This document shows positions 1 to 14,600 of a stretch of DNA of 64,000 nucleotides, piece by piece. The notes under the pieces were generated by a model that searched no databases, had not been told where the DNA came from, and saw only the letters and a list, made by a program, of their open reading frames with translations. Source of the stretch: Mytilus edulis. Its lineage: Eukaryota > Mollusca > Bivalvia > Mytilida > Mytilidae. The stretch covers positions 80,367,821-80,431,820 of the forward strand of contig NC_092346.1 in assembly GCF_963676685.1 (NCBI RefSeq), given 5' to 3'. The position numbers and the translations under genes are program-made. Numbering within the stretch: the stretch's first letter is position 1; each line of letters begins with the position of its first letter.

Positions 1-1092
1 CAATTTTTCACAATTAATTTTTTGGAGTACATCAATCATCTCATCTCAACTTTGATTCATTTCTAAAAAATGTAAACGTCAAATTACTTGTCTTTTAACA
101 AATGTGTTGTTCTGGTTTCTCTACCTAACATTATTTTGAGCCCTATCCTAAACTTTGCATTCATACAATCCAAACCCTTATGTTGCTGGCTTGATAGCAT
201 GACGCCTTGACAGAGTAAACAAGCAGGACTTATACTGTTTCCAGTGGCAGCAGAGGTGCAGGCTTCAACCATTTGTCAACCCTTTCCTCTAAAATGATGC
301 CTTTTCATGCCACCGGGTGACCCCTTTTACTCCATAATGACGCCTGTGTAGTACCTTAGTTGAAACACTTTTGACTACGAAATGTCTGCATCAACCTTAA
401 TAAAATTTGTATCCAATATGAAAAGGATATTCTTCAGAATATCTGACAAATTTATTTGATGAAATATTTGTTTTTTGCAATGCAGAAAAACTTTAAAGCA
501 TATTTTTAGCATTTTATTGCAAAATCCTATGCGAATCAAGTATGCAAAAAAAAAAAATCCATTGAGGAAAAGGTTAAAGTTTTCATTATGATTAGTTCAA
601 TTTATGGGGAACACCAAAATGTAAATCAGCTGTAATTTAGGGTTGCAGTTGCATAAGTACATCTCCTTTCCATAGAGATTTTTTGGCTCAACCCCTGAAG
701 TCAGAATGAGATCTATTGAACTTAAAATGTTATAAAAAAATGGAGATGTGGTATGATTGCCAATGAGACAACTGTCAACCAAAGTTCAAATAATAATTAT
801 AATAATAAATGCAAATTTACAGATCTAACATTGTTGGACTGTTATTTAGACAAATTATATATACATATATGTTTTATCAGCCTTGTATCACCATCACTGC
901 CGGTGATCTGATGGACACACTCTGTTGTAGAGTCGTCACTGGTTCAGACGTACCTATAATATAATATTTCTGTGACTGCATCTTGCATTGATTTGTAGGA
1001 TCCTTTACAATAGATAATTTCTCAGGCACTTAGGTTTATGAAACAGATTTTTTTTTTTTTTTTTTTGTTGTTGTTGATAAAAATATTCATTT
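1..1092. other. Upstream TTC13 intron or 5' flank, little recognised
   Basis: No credible exon found. At ~740-780 is the phrase GTGGTATGATTGCCAATGAG plus ACAACTGTC, also seen inverted near 24930-24990 and 40352-40392, so a dispersed repeat. A poly-T/(TTG)n stretch is at 1050-1075. The TTC13 first exon may lie before the window. Confidence 0.5.
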
Positions 1093-2433
1093 TTATACGC
1101 CGGTCAAAATTTTTGACGGGATGTATTATGGTATACAAATGTCCGGTGTCCGTCCGTCTGTCTGTCCGGCATAAACATGTGGCACCGTAACTTGAGAACG
1201 ACTTATCTAAATTTCATGAAACTTAATATAGTTGTTTTTTATGATGGTCAAATGATCTGTATACTTTTTGGTGAAAATAAGATTTAAACTTTTTGAGTTA
1301 CGGCATTTTGTAACTAAAACAGGGGTGTGTTTTTTTTCATATGTTGCACCGTATCTCAAAAACGATTCTTGATTATTGCTTAAAACTTTACACACTTCTC
1401 AGTTATATTAATCTTAATATCTGTATACTTTTTGGTGATGATTCAAAATTTCATTTTTGAGTTATTGAGTATTTTGTAAAAAAGGGGGAGGGTTTTTTAA
1501 ATGTTGCGCGGTATCTCAAAAACAATTTATGATTATTGCTTAAAACTTTACACACTTCTTTTTTATATTAATCTTAAGATCTGTATACTTTTTGGTGATG
1601 ATTCAAAATTTCATTTTTGAGTTATTGAGTATTTTGTAAAAAAGGGGGAGGGGGTTTTTACATGTCGTGCCGTATCTCAAAAATGATTTATGATTATTGC
1701 TTAAAACTTTACACACTTCTTTGTTATATTAATCTAAAGATCTGTTTACTTTTTGGTGATGACTCAAAATTTTATTTTTGAGTTATTGAGTATTTTGTAA
1801 AAAAGGGGAGTTTTTTTTTTACATATCTCGCCATATCTCAAAAACAATTTATGATTATTGCTTGAAACTGTACACACTTCTTTGTTATATTAATCTAAAG
1901 ATCTGTATACTTTTTGGTGATGATTCAAAATTTCATTTTTGAGTTATTGAGTATTTTGTAAAAAAAAGGGGGAGGGGGTTTTTACATGTCGTGCCGTATC
2001 TCAAAAATGATTTATGATTATTGCTTAAAACTTTATATACTTCTTTGTTATATTAATCTAAAGATCTGTTTACTTTTTGGTGATGACTCAAAATTTCATT
2101 TTTGAGTTATTGAGTATTTTGTAAAAAAGGGGAGGTTTTTTTTTACATATCTCGCCATATCTCAAAAACAATTTATGATTATTGCTTGAAACTGTACACA
2201 CTTCTATGTTATATTAATCTAAAGATCTGTATACTTTTTGGTTTGATTCAAAATTTTATTTTAGTGATATTTGTAAAAAAAAAAACAGGGTGGGGGGTTT
2301 CACATGTCCCGCCATGTCTCAAAAGCAATAAATGGTAATTGCTTAAAACTTTCTCAGAAACTATTTATGATTATTGCATAAAACTTTCACACAAGACGTC
2401 GGGCGTATCATGCGCTCATGGCGCAGCTGTTTA
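1093..2433 (+). mobile_element. Hairpin-ended element with ~162-bp tandem core (family TATACGCC)
   Basis: It begins with a short inverted repeat (CCGGTCAAAATTTTTGACGGG region, 1101-1121), then a CCGTCCGTCTGTCTG tract. Next come about six copies of a ~162-bp unit; the phrase GATTATTGCTTAAAACTTTA recurs near 1370, 1531, 1692, 1852, 2015 and 2179. It ends in a hairpin (TGCGC-tcatg-GCGCA, ~2411-2425). No coding capacity is seen. The layout is that of non-autonomous Helentron/pearl-type elements of bivalves. It lies in the intron upstream of the first visible TTC13 exon. Confidence 0.6.
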
Positions 2434-2679
2434 TTCTATATTTATAATACATATCTATCACTTCTGTGCATATGTACATTATGCAGATTAGGGGTTTGAT
2501 AAAGCCTTTGCAACTGTGACTGATATTAATATCATCACAGATGGCTAATACAGCATGCATGATTGCTGTTGACTGTATTAGCCTTACAATTTATCTGTAT
2601 TTACCACAAAGCATATATATATATACCCCTTTTTTACTGCAGATAAGAAAGTAAATGATTTTTACCTTTATTTTTATAG

Positions 2680-5600
2680 ATGACAAATCATCGGACCCTC
2701 CTGTTGGACTCTGCTCAACACTTAGAGATTCTGGATATTGTGTCAAAGAAGAAACAGAAACATGTCAGCATAGTCTTGAGGTATTCTGTCTCACAAATAG
2801 AAGCTTATCATTTTTTTAATCTTTTTGAATTTTTCAGTTAACAAGGACAAAAATGACATGAAGAGTTTTAACATTTAACACAAAAGATTGAAAAACCAAA
2901 AATATCAAATGTTTGAGAGCATAAAGAATAAATAATGTTTAAATCACACTAATCATTTGATAACGAGCTACAGACATGCACCATTGTTGTCATAGAAACA
3001 TGAGGCTGGAATTTTTTGAATAAAATAGGTTGCTATATTGGTTAAGTTAAATGAATATTATAAAAAAAAATCAACATTATAAATGATATAATACAGTTTC
3101 CCATACTTTAGACTGTTTATTTTGGTATTTAAACAGAATGTATATTTTCCAATTGTCATCCTCCTTGAGGTTTTAATGTGACACTTGCACTGATAATACT
3201 TAAGAATATAATCCATATATTAATTTATATGGATAGTTTACATGACTAAAATTTAAGCAGATATTATTGGGAAATTAAATGAAACAAGGTACCCATAGAT
3301 GACAATGATACATCATGGACCGACTGTCCAAAGGAAAAGGCATGATATTGAATTCTGCATAGAGTAAAACTGTATATATGGAGGCTGCAAAACAAGACAA
3401 ACAGTTCACTCAAAAATCTTTCATATACAAGAATGAAAGTTTATACTTATTGACTCTAAAACAACACTAAATGAGCAGAAATTGAATTACCATTGATTTA
3501 TTTAGGATTTGGCCACAGAGATAGTTGAGAGGGATTTAGTACCTCTAGCAGCACAAAATCCTGAGGCTGATAAAAAACTAGGTAAGATAAAGCATGGTTA
3601 AACTCACAAAATCCTTGGGCTGATAAAAAACTAAATAAGATAAAGTATGGCTAGAATCACAAAATCCTGAGGTTGATAATGAACTAGCCAGTAGGTAGGA
3701 TAAATTATGGCTAGAATAACAAAATCCTGAGGCTGTCATTAAAAATGATGTAGGATAAATTATGGCTAGAATCACAAAATCCTGAGGTTGATTAAAACTG
3801 AAAGGAAAAGTATGGCTAGTATCACAAATCCTGAGGTTTATTAAAAAAAAAACTAGGTAGGATAAATTATGACTAGAATAACAAAATCCTGAGGTTGATT
3901 AAAAATTAGGTGGGATAAATTATGGTTACAATCACAAAATCCTGAGCTGATTAAAAATTAGGTAGGATAAATTATGGCTAGAATCACAAAATCCTGAGCT
4001 GATTAAAAAACTAGGTTAGATACAGTATGGCTAGAATCACAAAATCCTGAGGCTGATAAAAAATTAGGTGGGATAAATTATGGCTAGAATCACAAGATCC
4101 TGAGGCTGATAAAAAGTTAGGTGGGATAAATTATGGCTAGAATCACAAGATCCTGAGGCTCGTAAAAAAACTAGGTAAGAAAAAGAATTGCTAGTATCAC
4201 AATTGTTGAGGTTGTAAGTATGTTGAACTTGAAATACTGAGTACTTGTGTTAAGGGTTTTCTGACTGAAGTATTTATTATTTAGTAGAAAATGCTTTCAG
4301 GAGGTAAAATTTGCTTACTTTAGGATATTCTGTTATTAGTATGGTGTAATGCAGTACATTTAAATTAAATTAAGGATAAATACAGCATTTTATTAATAGT
4401 TATCCTTTATACATGTTATATCACTGTTAAGTTATGCTCATTGCTGTGACATAATATTGTAATTTTACCTTGAAGATTATGTAATCTAGCATGTCAATAC
4501 ATCTACACATGAGAAAAACAGATTTTCAGTCAGATTTTAATATATATTTATTGATTTTAATATATTTCATCTTATAAAGCAAAATGAACTACACAAATAT
4601 CTTTTATAATTTGTTTGTAATTGATAGTCCATTTCAACATGATGAATGATTTGCTTGACAAATTCTATAGGTCCATGCATGTTTATTTATAAAGGATTAT
4701 ATTTTATTAAAATCATTAAATATTCATGCATTGTTTATTTGTAAAAGAATCATTTCCCTTAATGTCAACTGTTTGTACAACTCTTAAAGGAAATATGAAC
4801 AAGGAAATCAAGACTTAACAATGTTTCCTTTTCATTTTCTGATTTATGATAACATTTGAATGGACAACAGCTATGTTCTGTAGAGAATTTTTGTGTCATA
4901 TGCAGTAGATATAGATGTCATGAAATTTTGGTTTGAGTAAATGAAATAAAAAGAAGAGAATGCATCCAATACTTCATTTATTATATTTTCCAGCTTTAGG
5001 ATTTGTATTGTTAAACATGGGAAGTTACGATGCAGCAATGAAGACATTTAATGAAGTCTTGTATGTAAGTAGTCATAATGCATGAAACATCAATGAAGTT
5101 TAAAAACAAGAAAATGAATTTCAACATCTGATTGTATGTTTGTATGCTACCTATGGTAGCATAAATGGTAGAGGTTTTGGAACCCTAAAATATTTGTTTG
5201 CCATTTATTCTTCCTTTTGGCATTGTGCCCATACCAATATCCTTAAAAACTAACTTTAACAATCTGGCAACCATTAATTTCCTGTCACAAAATCTTGTGT
5301 GAAAATACAAAAAAAAAATGTAATTTTTATGCCCCATTTATGGGCACTATGCTATCAGGTCTGTGCATCTGTTTGTTTGTCCCTCTGTCCCGCTTCAGGT
5401 GAAAGTTTTTGGTCGAGGTAGTTTTATTGAAGTTGATGTCCAATCAACTTGATACTTAGTACATATGTTCCAAACAAATGGAAGTTATTAACTACCTTGA
5501 CTGGCTATACAGCCCTCGCAGGGTTGGCATATGTTCCCTATGATACGATCTTTCTAATTTTAAAATTAGAGTTTTTACCCCATTTTCACGATTTCCTGAA

Positions 5601-8600
5601 CATAGAAAATGATAGTGCAGATGGGGCATTCGTGTACTTAGTACACATTCATGTTTTACAGATCATTCCTAAACACATAAGTGACCATACAATTTTTCCT
5701 GCAAATTTGTATATGTCTGATTATTGAAAAGTATGATTATTAGTAAAAGTCATGTGCAGCAATAACTTTTGGGAGCTCATTAGGTAGCACCTGCCTCATG
5801 TTAATAACTTTGTATGTAAAAATGAGTTTTCTATTATTTTGTTTCAGGAGAGTAATGATTTAAAAGGGGCTTACTATGGAAGAGGAATGGTGTATGCCAG
5901 GCGAGGTTTACAGGTAAATTGATTACTTAGTATACATGATGGACATGATGTATCCTGGGTTTTGGTTACAGGCCTGCATGACTAACACGATAAAAAAAAA
6001 TTCATGTATCCTGGATTGTGATAGGTGCCCTGTAGAAGAGGGGACCAATTAGTAATTAGTTCAATTTTATCAAGATAGGTAAATCCAGAGCTAATTCTGA
6101 ATGATTGATTGAAGTTTTTTCATTGTTAATGAATTCAGGCTTTAATGGAGTAATCTTAGATCAGTGGAATATAATGACTGAATTATTCAGGTTACACTTT
6201 GACATGCTGCTTAACTACTTATTTTTTTTTATAGTAAATCCCCTAAAAACGTAACACATTGTAATTTCAATTTCGTTATCATCTTGAGCACTGTTAATGT
6301 CTCTTGTAGTCATGAGGTTATGCAGTATAAAATTTTCTCTGTAGAAGCAGTGTCACAAATTATATAATGTTCAAATTATTTAAATTCTAGGAAGCGCAGT
6401 TTCTTCATGAAAATATTTAAAAAAAAACACTTTGTTTTGTGTAATTATGGAAAGAACCAATAATCTTTTTGGAAAAACTTGTATATTAAACTTTCAAAGT
6501 ACCTCATCTGTTTCTTCTTTTCACCAGGAAAAAGCCAATGCAGCTAAATCCATCAGAGAATTTACTGAAGTTATACACAGGACAGAAAATTTTCATGAAC
6601 CATTTGCAAGAAGAGGGGAGGTAATAGAATATAAATTGAAAATGTCCCATGATGTCACAAGCTTTGTATTAAACAGGATTTTCTGGCTGTGTTGAAGACC
6701 CATTGGTGGCCTTTGGCTGATCTCTGCTGTTTGGTCGGGTTGTTGTCTCTTTGACACATTCCCCATTTCCATTCTCAATTTTACAGATTACTGTACAGCT
6801 TTCAAGAATGAGCAAAACCAATGCCATATAATAAGCTATATAAAGCTTTCAGATAACACAATGAATATGAAATAATTTAAAAGCAGGGTTTCAGCTAGGA
6901 TTTTGAGGGCTTTAGTCAATTCTGCACAATATTAGAATCAACCTTACTTTGTGCAACAGCAAGGGACCAAGGATGTTTAGAACTAGCTGCATCTTTGTCA
7001 GACTTTAAAGGACTTAAAATTAGTCATGCCTGGCAGTTATGGTTCATGTGGACCCTATGGCTAAAATGGCTGCATTTTCACCTCAAAATTTACTCTGAAT
7101 ACAGACCAACCTGTGCATCTGGAAAAGTTTAAAGCAATAGTATGACTTAGATAAATGAAATTCAAATGTTTTAGAAAATTGAAAACTTAACTTGATTTTG
7201 CAGTGCACTTTTCTTCAACCCTGCAGAAGATGATAAAATAAACAAACAGTTGAGTTTTGCTTGATATTTTCCACTCAGGTACTCAGTTTAAATCACAAAT
7301 TATTGTCAGGTATTTATTTTTTCCATCTCTTTCCAAACTTAGTTTATTTTGCCACCTTCTAGAGGAATGAAAAAAAAGTGTACTGCAAAATCCTGTTAAG
7401 ATTATGATTTTCTAAAGCATGAAACATATTTGAAATTTATTTATCTAGAGCATGCTATGCCTTAATACTTTTCCAGATGCAATTATTTGTCTGTACTCAT
7501 GAGTAAATTTTGAGGTGAAAATGCAGCCATTTTAGTCAAAGGGTTCGCATGAACCTTAATGTATGATTTGACTAATTTGGCCCTTACTATAAAAAGATTC
7601 TTATATAGGATTCAGAAATTTATATCACAATGTCCCATCAGTTTGTTCCAGGGGACATTCCTGAACTTGCACAATTATCTCAAATATTACAAATATTCAT
7701 AGGTATACTTTTACCCATGCGCTGTACTCAGTACAGGAAGCACCTGTTTGACTCGTGAAAAGCATTTCTGAACATTTTGAATAAAGTTCTTTCTTTTATC
7801 AAATATGACGAAATTGTGTTCAAATAACAATTCTATGATAAGTGAACTTCAAATTGTGATAATTTGAGAGAAATTGAAATTCAAATGCAAACTGTCTGAT
7901 GAGGGCAAACAATTTTGATCATCAAATGACAAAACTATACTCCTGGTTGTTGAAATGTTCGACTTGATGGTCAATCATGAGGTTTATAAATATTTAACAG
8001 ATTAGTGTCCCATCTGATGGCGATAAGCAGATTAGTTGTAATCACAACTTGTAACACCTGTTGTAAATGTTAAACCGTTAATTACTTAGGGTCATAAACT
8101 TGTCTAAAACAAGATTTATAGTATTTTCATGTGAAAATATTTTACACTGTCAAAATTTAAGTGACGAAATCGATTTGAAATACCTTTGTCCTTTTGAAAT
8201 CCGTTTTGTAAATTACGAAAATAATGAGCACTAGCAAAATCAGTTTCAAAGTGAAAACAAACAGCCTTTAAATTTAAGCTGATTGTATTTAACAATTATG
8301 AAAGATGGCATAATTTTTGTCTTTAAAGAAAATATAAGTTTTTGAAGAAAATGCAAACATAATAATATAAATATCTGTTTAATGTTATTTTGTAGGCTTA
8401 CATGGCAATTCGTCACTATCCAGATGCTTTGAATGATTTCAATAAAGCTATCAAGTTAAATGCTCCAACAAGGATCTTTTTCTTAAGAGGAGTTGTAAAT
8501 CTTTTATTGGAGGTAGGCATTTGTAAAATGCATATGGGTTGTAAAATAAATCAAAGAGAAAAGGGGGCAACTCATAGCAGACTTGCATATTAAGTATTAT

Positions 8601-11600
8601 TAAGTATTTCCATTTTATAACCATATAATTTATGATCCCCTATTTACCATGAAGGTTTTGAGCACATTTTAACTCAACATAATTGTCAGATCCTAGACAA
8701 TATACCATTGTCGTGATGCTTGGTCAGGATAGAAAGGGACCACAGTTTGCCCTGGGGTTGTTTCCCTTTTTCCCTTTTTGAAAAAAAACTGGAATCAAAG
8801 TTGGTAATTTTAAAATGTGGACTATTGTAATCATTCTACATCAATTTCATTTAATGATTACTTTAATGTTCTCTCTACTTATGTTTTGTTCTGTAATCTA
8901 ATTTTGTCCCCCATCTAGATATAGGATTTCTGTTTATTTTAATAATTACTCATTTCCATCATCTTTTGTAGAATTTTTCTGATGCAGAGAAAGATTTCAA
9001 ATTAACTTTAGATAAAGACAGTCCTACATATATTACTAATCTGTACCACTTGGGCTTAGCACAATACTATAGAGGAAGAATTCGGGTAAGGTTTATTGTT
9101 ATGTCAGATCTTTACTATGTGATTCATGTTGAAATAGGCATCACAAATTGTTTTGTCAATGATTCAGAATAGTTCAAAATAGTATGAAAACAGTTAATAA
9201 ATGAAACTGTTCTTTACTTTCAGTGTTTAAAGACTTTAATGCAGAATTGTTTAAAAATATCCAGTGTCACAAACTTGGAAAAAATATATTTATAGAGTTT
9301 ATGCTGAATTCAGAAAATAGTTTATCTATAAACCAGTCTGGTATTATATTTCGACTTCTATACTAGTTTTGAAAATTTTGCACATTTTGGGGATAATAAC
9401 AAGGGGTGTTACTTCAGCTGAAATTGATGAAGTAAAAGAGAAGCATTTTTATAACTGTTTTTCATTATACCTTGCTTTATCTAAAATTATTTTATGGTTC
9501 ACATCCCAGTTTTAAGAACACCATATTTTACACAGTATACAAAGGAAATGTATTGGTTTATGTTCCATTAACTTTTCAGAATGCAATAGAAGTATTCAAA
9601 GAGGTATTAAAAGTACAGCCAGATCATATTGATGCTTGTTCCAGTGTAGGCCAGGCTTATAAGTAAGTTTTGTTATGTATTGGATGTAAAGATGCATGTA
9701 CATGGTTCACAAAAGTCACACTGACAGGTAAAAAAGATAAATATTTGGTGAACCACTGTCCTTCCATCTCTCCAAATGTTCAAAATTGGTAGTAGTTCAT
9801 TTGACTTTTAATTGTAGGTCCCTTTATTGTCTTAAACCATTATGAAAAAATTCTTGATTTTCTTGATTGTGTAATAACTTTTGTCAGAGTATATTTTGGT
9901 TGGAAAAGAATGGGCACACCAAAATAACAATTTTATATTATATATAGAAATATATACATGTAATTTCAGAAAGCTTCTTTCAAAGTATTTTGCTGTTGAA
10001 AAAAGGAGATATAGATGTTAATCTGCATGTTTTCCTAATTTAATGATATATACAGATATTATAACATTGTAAACCTTGCCTAATTATACCCCCGCTTTAA
10101 AAAAGGGGGGTATACTGTTTTACCTCTGTCTGTCAGTCCGTCCGTCCGTCCGTCCATCAGTCCGTCAGTCCGTCAGTCAGTCCGTCCCATGAAACTTTCG
10201 TCACATTTTTCTCAGGAACTACACATCCACCCTTTCTGTAATTTGGTTTCAACATTTATATATGTCAGCCATACCGTGTGATGCGTTTTCAGATTCATCA
10301 CTTGACAACTTCCTGTTTACCGAACACTTGTCTGATTTTACACATGATAGCCAAGTTGAAAATTTTCGTCACACTTTTCTCAGGAACTACAATACAAGGA
10401 TTTCTGAAATTTGGTTTCAGGATTTATATAAGTCAGCTATACCGTGTGATGCGTTTTCAGATTCATCACTCGTCAACTTCCTGTTTACCGAACACTTGTA
10501 TGATTTTACACATGATAGCCAAGTTGAAAATTTTCGTCACATTTTTCTCAGGAACTACAATACAAGGATTTCTGAAATTTGGTTTCAGGATTTATATAAG
10601 TCAGCTTTACCGTGTGATGCGTTTTCAGATTCATCACTCGACAACTTCCTGTTTACCGAACACTTGTATGATTTTACACATGATAACCAAGTAAAAAATT
10701 TTCGTCACATTTTTCTCAGGAACTACAATACAAGGATTTCTGAAATTTGGTTTCAGGATTTTTATAAGTCAGCTATACCGTGTGATGCATTTTCAGATTC
10801 ATCACTCGACAACTTCCTGTTTACCGAACACTTGCATATTTTTACACTATTAATATTATCCACTTGCGGCGGGGGTATCATCAGTGAGCAGTAGCTCGCA
10901 GTTTCACTTGTTAATTCTTATTTCTTGGTTTTATCCATGTTCCTATACATCAAATAGTTCTTAGTCAGGCTGTATTTGAAATTTAGTATTTTTTAAAACA
11001 TCATCATTATTTGTCATTATTTGTCATTTTCAGAGAACTTGGTAATTTACGAGCAGCGAGAGGAAAGTTTAACAGATCCTTAGAAATAAATTCCAATCAT
11101 TCATTAACATTACAGTTGAGAGCTAATATGTATTACTATAGTGGTGATCCAATGAAAGCTTTACAAGATGACCAGGTAAGACACAAATAGGTGGATATAA
11201 TTATAATTGTGCCCAGTAAGACCTGTCTGTTGGTCTGTCCTCCTGTAATTGTAAGAGCTCTCTAGTATACAATTCTGACATGGCAGATGTTAACAAAAAC
11301 TATATCATAGATTTATGTCAGCAATGTTTCTGACTTTTAAAAAAATATAGTGCCAATCAATATTTTTTTTAAAGTTATGCCCCTTATTATATAAATTATA
11401 TGGAAAGTTGAATTATAAGTGCTCTCACAAGAACAATTATACCTGATTTTTATCAAATTTATGTCAAGGGTTTATATCAGCAATGTTTAGGACTAGTTTG
11501 AAAATAAGTGCTGATCAAATATTTTTACAAGAGTTATGTCCTTTGGAAATATTATTGGAAAAAGCCATGCATATACTCTCATGCCTTTATTTCTGTAAGA

Positions 11601-14600
11601 TATTTATAAAAGTTTTAAAGAAAAATATAGAAGGTTTATTTAAGTTATTGCCCTTGGACTGATAAAATATGTGCAAATCAGCCTATAAAACATCTTTAAA
11701 ATTTCCAACATATCATTGGTTTGCATGAATTTATATCCAAAATAATCTCTCTAAGAATTTGCTTAATTCTAATAACACGCAACCCATTCATTTGCAGTTT
11801 TTAATTACAATTTGTTTTGTTGGCTTCTATTTCCCTCAAATGATTAGTTAACTAACTTAACTTGTAACTAAGAAGTGAGCAGCCTTTTGCATTGCTGAAA
11901 TCTAAATGTTCAATTAATGCAATAGTATCAAAAGTGAAACAACATACATATCAAAAACTCTTTTTTAGTGAGATAGTATCTGAATTTAAATCATACAAGC
12001 AATGGAATTACCTACAGCTTGAGAGTTCATTCCAATGAGGTCAAATGTTGACATTGCATCAATCCCCAAAGATAATTCATGCAATGTGCAGAATCTTACA
12101 TATTTTTTTGCTCTAATATTGAATACATAAATTCTTTTGATATGCTTTATGACAGGAATAACAATTTTGTAATATTTTTCAATTGTAATTTTCACACAGG
12201 TAAATCAACATATAGTTTGTATATAAGTTGGGATACATATCTGCTTGGGAAATAAACTGTGACAGACATACATGTGTACATTTGTTAGTCTGCACTTAAT
12301 ATAGATATACATGTATTACAAATTTTATTCTGCTGTTGTTTACAAAGCAAAAGCAGAACATATAATTATTTTTTTTTATCCACAGAAATGTTTAAGTGTA
12401 GACCCAGACAATATACACTGTCAGTATATGGAAGCTTTGTCATATATAGCTACTGGAAAATTCTATGAAGGTTTAAAATCAACAACAAAGGTAAGGTCAA
12501 AGTTTATTTCTATTTTTATTACTGTGGATTCATTTATTTTCGTGGGTACCAATTTTTGTGGATTGAGAAAAACTGACACTTTCTTGGATATTTAATTTTG
12601 TGGTTTTGCCATAATCTGCATATCATCCAATGGAAAATATACAATTCGTTGAACATTTAAATTCGGGTTAACCTGGACCCACAAAATGAACGAAAATTGG
12701 TATCCAAAAAATATTAATAAATCCACAGTACTTTTAGACTTTCTGATACAATTTATAAGAAAGGATAAGATGTAGCAATTCATTGCGAAAAATCACTAGA
12801 CACTTGAAAAAACGGAAAGCAAAGTATTCACAATTTTATTACTGATCTTCATCTCAAAGTCACAATGAGGACTTCAAAACAATACAAAAGCTCAACCCCT
12901 GTTGTGGAATCTCAATAAATACGTTATGATTGCAAAATACGCTTAATCTTCATGATATTTATGAAATCTATACAATATCATCATTAACTACAGTGTAAAG
13001 TATACAATGTTACCATAGTTTTATTTTATTACTTGGTGTTACAACTTCCTCATTAAATGGGAATGTGGAATATATATCAACAAGACAACAAACCCTGGAA
13101 GGCAGTTAAACAAGGGCTGTTCCAGAATTAATTGGAAGGCACTTTAATTAAAATTTAATGGGTGGTGGTTATTTTAAGAAAAAATGTTCAAACTTTTAAA
13201 GGAAATATCCAAAAAAAATGTATGCATGGTGGGGACAAATAAAAAGTGCCTTCTGAGCCCCCCATACATTTATTTTTGGAACAGCTCTAACAACAAACAG
13301 AAACCAAGCTTCAGTCTATATTTGTTGTTCTGATCATATTTCTGTCAATTTAATGTTGTAGGTAATATTTTATATCAGTAAATAATCATTCCATAATATA
13401 TATAAAGAAAAAATATTGTTATGAATAATGTTATTATTAGGTAATGGTTAACAATATGCCTATGATGAAAGCTACTCCAGAATTTTTACGAGCTCATTAT
13501 TTAAGAGGTATGTAAATCTGTGACATTATGATGTCTTTTACCTGTTATTATTTACCTACTTGATGTTATTTTCTTTCAGAACGATGGGTCATTCTTTTGA
13601 AAAATCAACCCGAAAGATACCAAGTTTTATTGAAATTTGCTTTAAGGCATATAATGATGACCTGTATAAAAATGTCATGAAAACAAAAGACCTTAGTATT
13701 TGCCTTTCATAAACTAAGTTTATACAATAAATATTATACAAAGTGCTTGTATTTTTCATACACTAACAATTCATGTGTCTTGCTTCGTGCAGTTACATGA
13801 GTAATATTTCTATTGTAACTGGACAATGATTTCTAAAGTTTGTATCTAGAATAATTTGTGAGTTTTATTACACATGACAAAAGAGCCCTAAGGCTATTAA
13901 AACCTGAACACATCAGAATATAATATCCACCTTATTGTGGTCGGTAAAATACAATGGAAATACTGCAATTCTTTGCAGAAAATAATGAATTTATAACATC
14001 AAATTGCACAGATACCTAATTATCCAACATAAGTGTTAGGCTAGTAAGGCTAGTAATTAAAATGTGCTAGAGCTACAACAATTACTTATATTTTACAGAA
14101 TATGGAAGATATCTACATGCACATTTAGAATATTCTCTAACAGATCTAAAATTGGATGAAGATTTAAACCATGAATTTAAAGATCGTTGGGCCAAGATAT
14201 CTCCATTTACATTTAAAACACAATATAAGGAACAACCTGGTCTTCAACCAGAAATACCGTAAGTAAATGGGCTTTAAATAAACTTAAATGACCATTTGTC
14301 AAAAGGTTTTACGATTCAAATTGAAATCAAGCACAAAAACAAATAACAAAAAAACAGTAACTGAAAATTAGTTTGAAACCCAGTACTCACAGTTACATAA
14401 AGCTAGTTCAAACCCTTTATTCACAGTTACTAAAAACTAGTTTGTATCATGTTCTCATAATAACTGAAAGCAAGTTCTAAATGCAGTTTTCACAGTTATT
14501 GAAAGCTAGTTCAAACCAAATAATCATAATTGACTATTACAGTTACTGAAAACTAGTTAGAACTCAGTACTCACAGTTACTGAAAACTTGTTCAAAACTC

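Noticed and set aside
5449-5727. 92-codon plus-strand ORF
   Set aside because: It lies almost entirely inside an ATGCCCC-family repeat; the other copies do not keep the frame.
10262-10894. 210-codon ORF with four 56-residue repeats, and the overlapping 138-codon ORF
   Set aside because: It is fully explained by the 168-bp tandem core of a transposable element; two frames are open at once, there is no start context or family similarity, and it lies inside a TTC13 intron.
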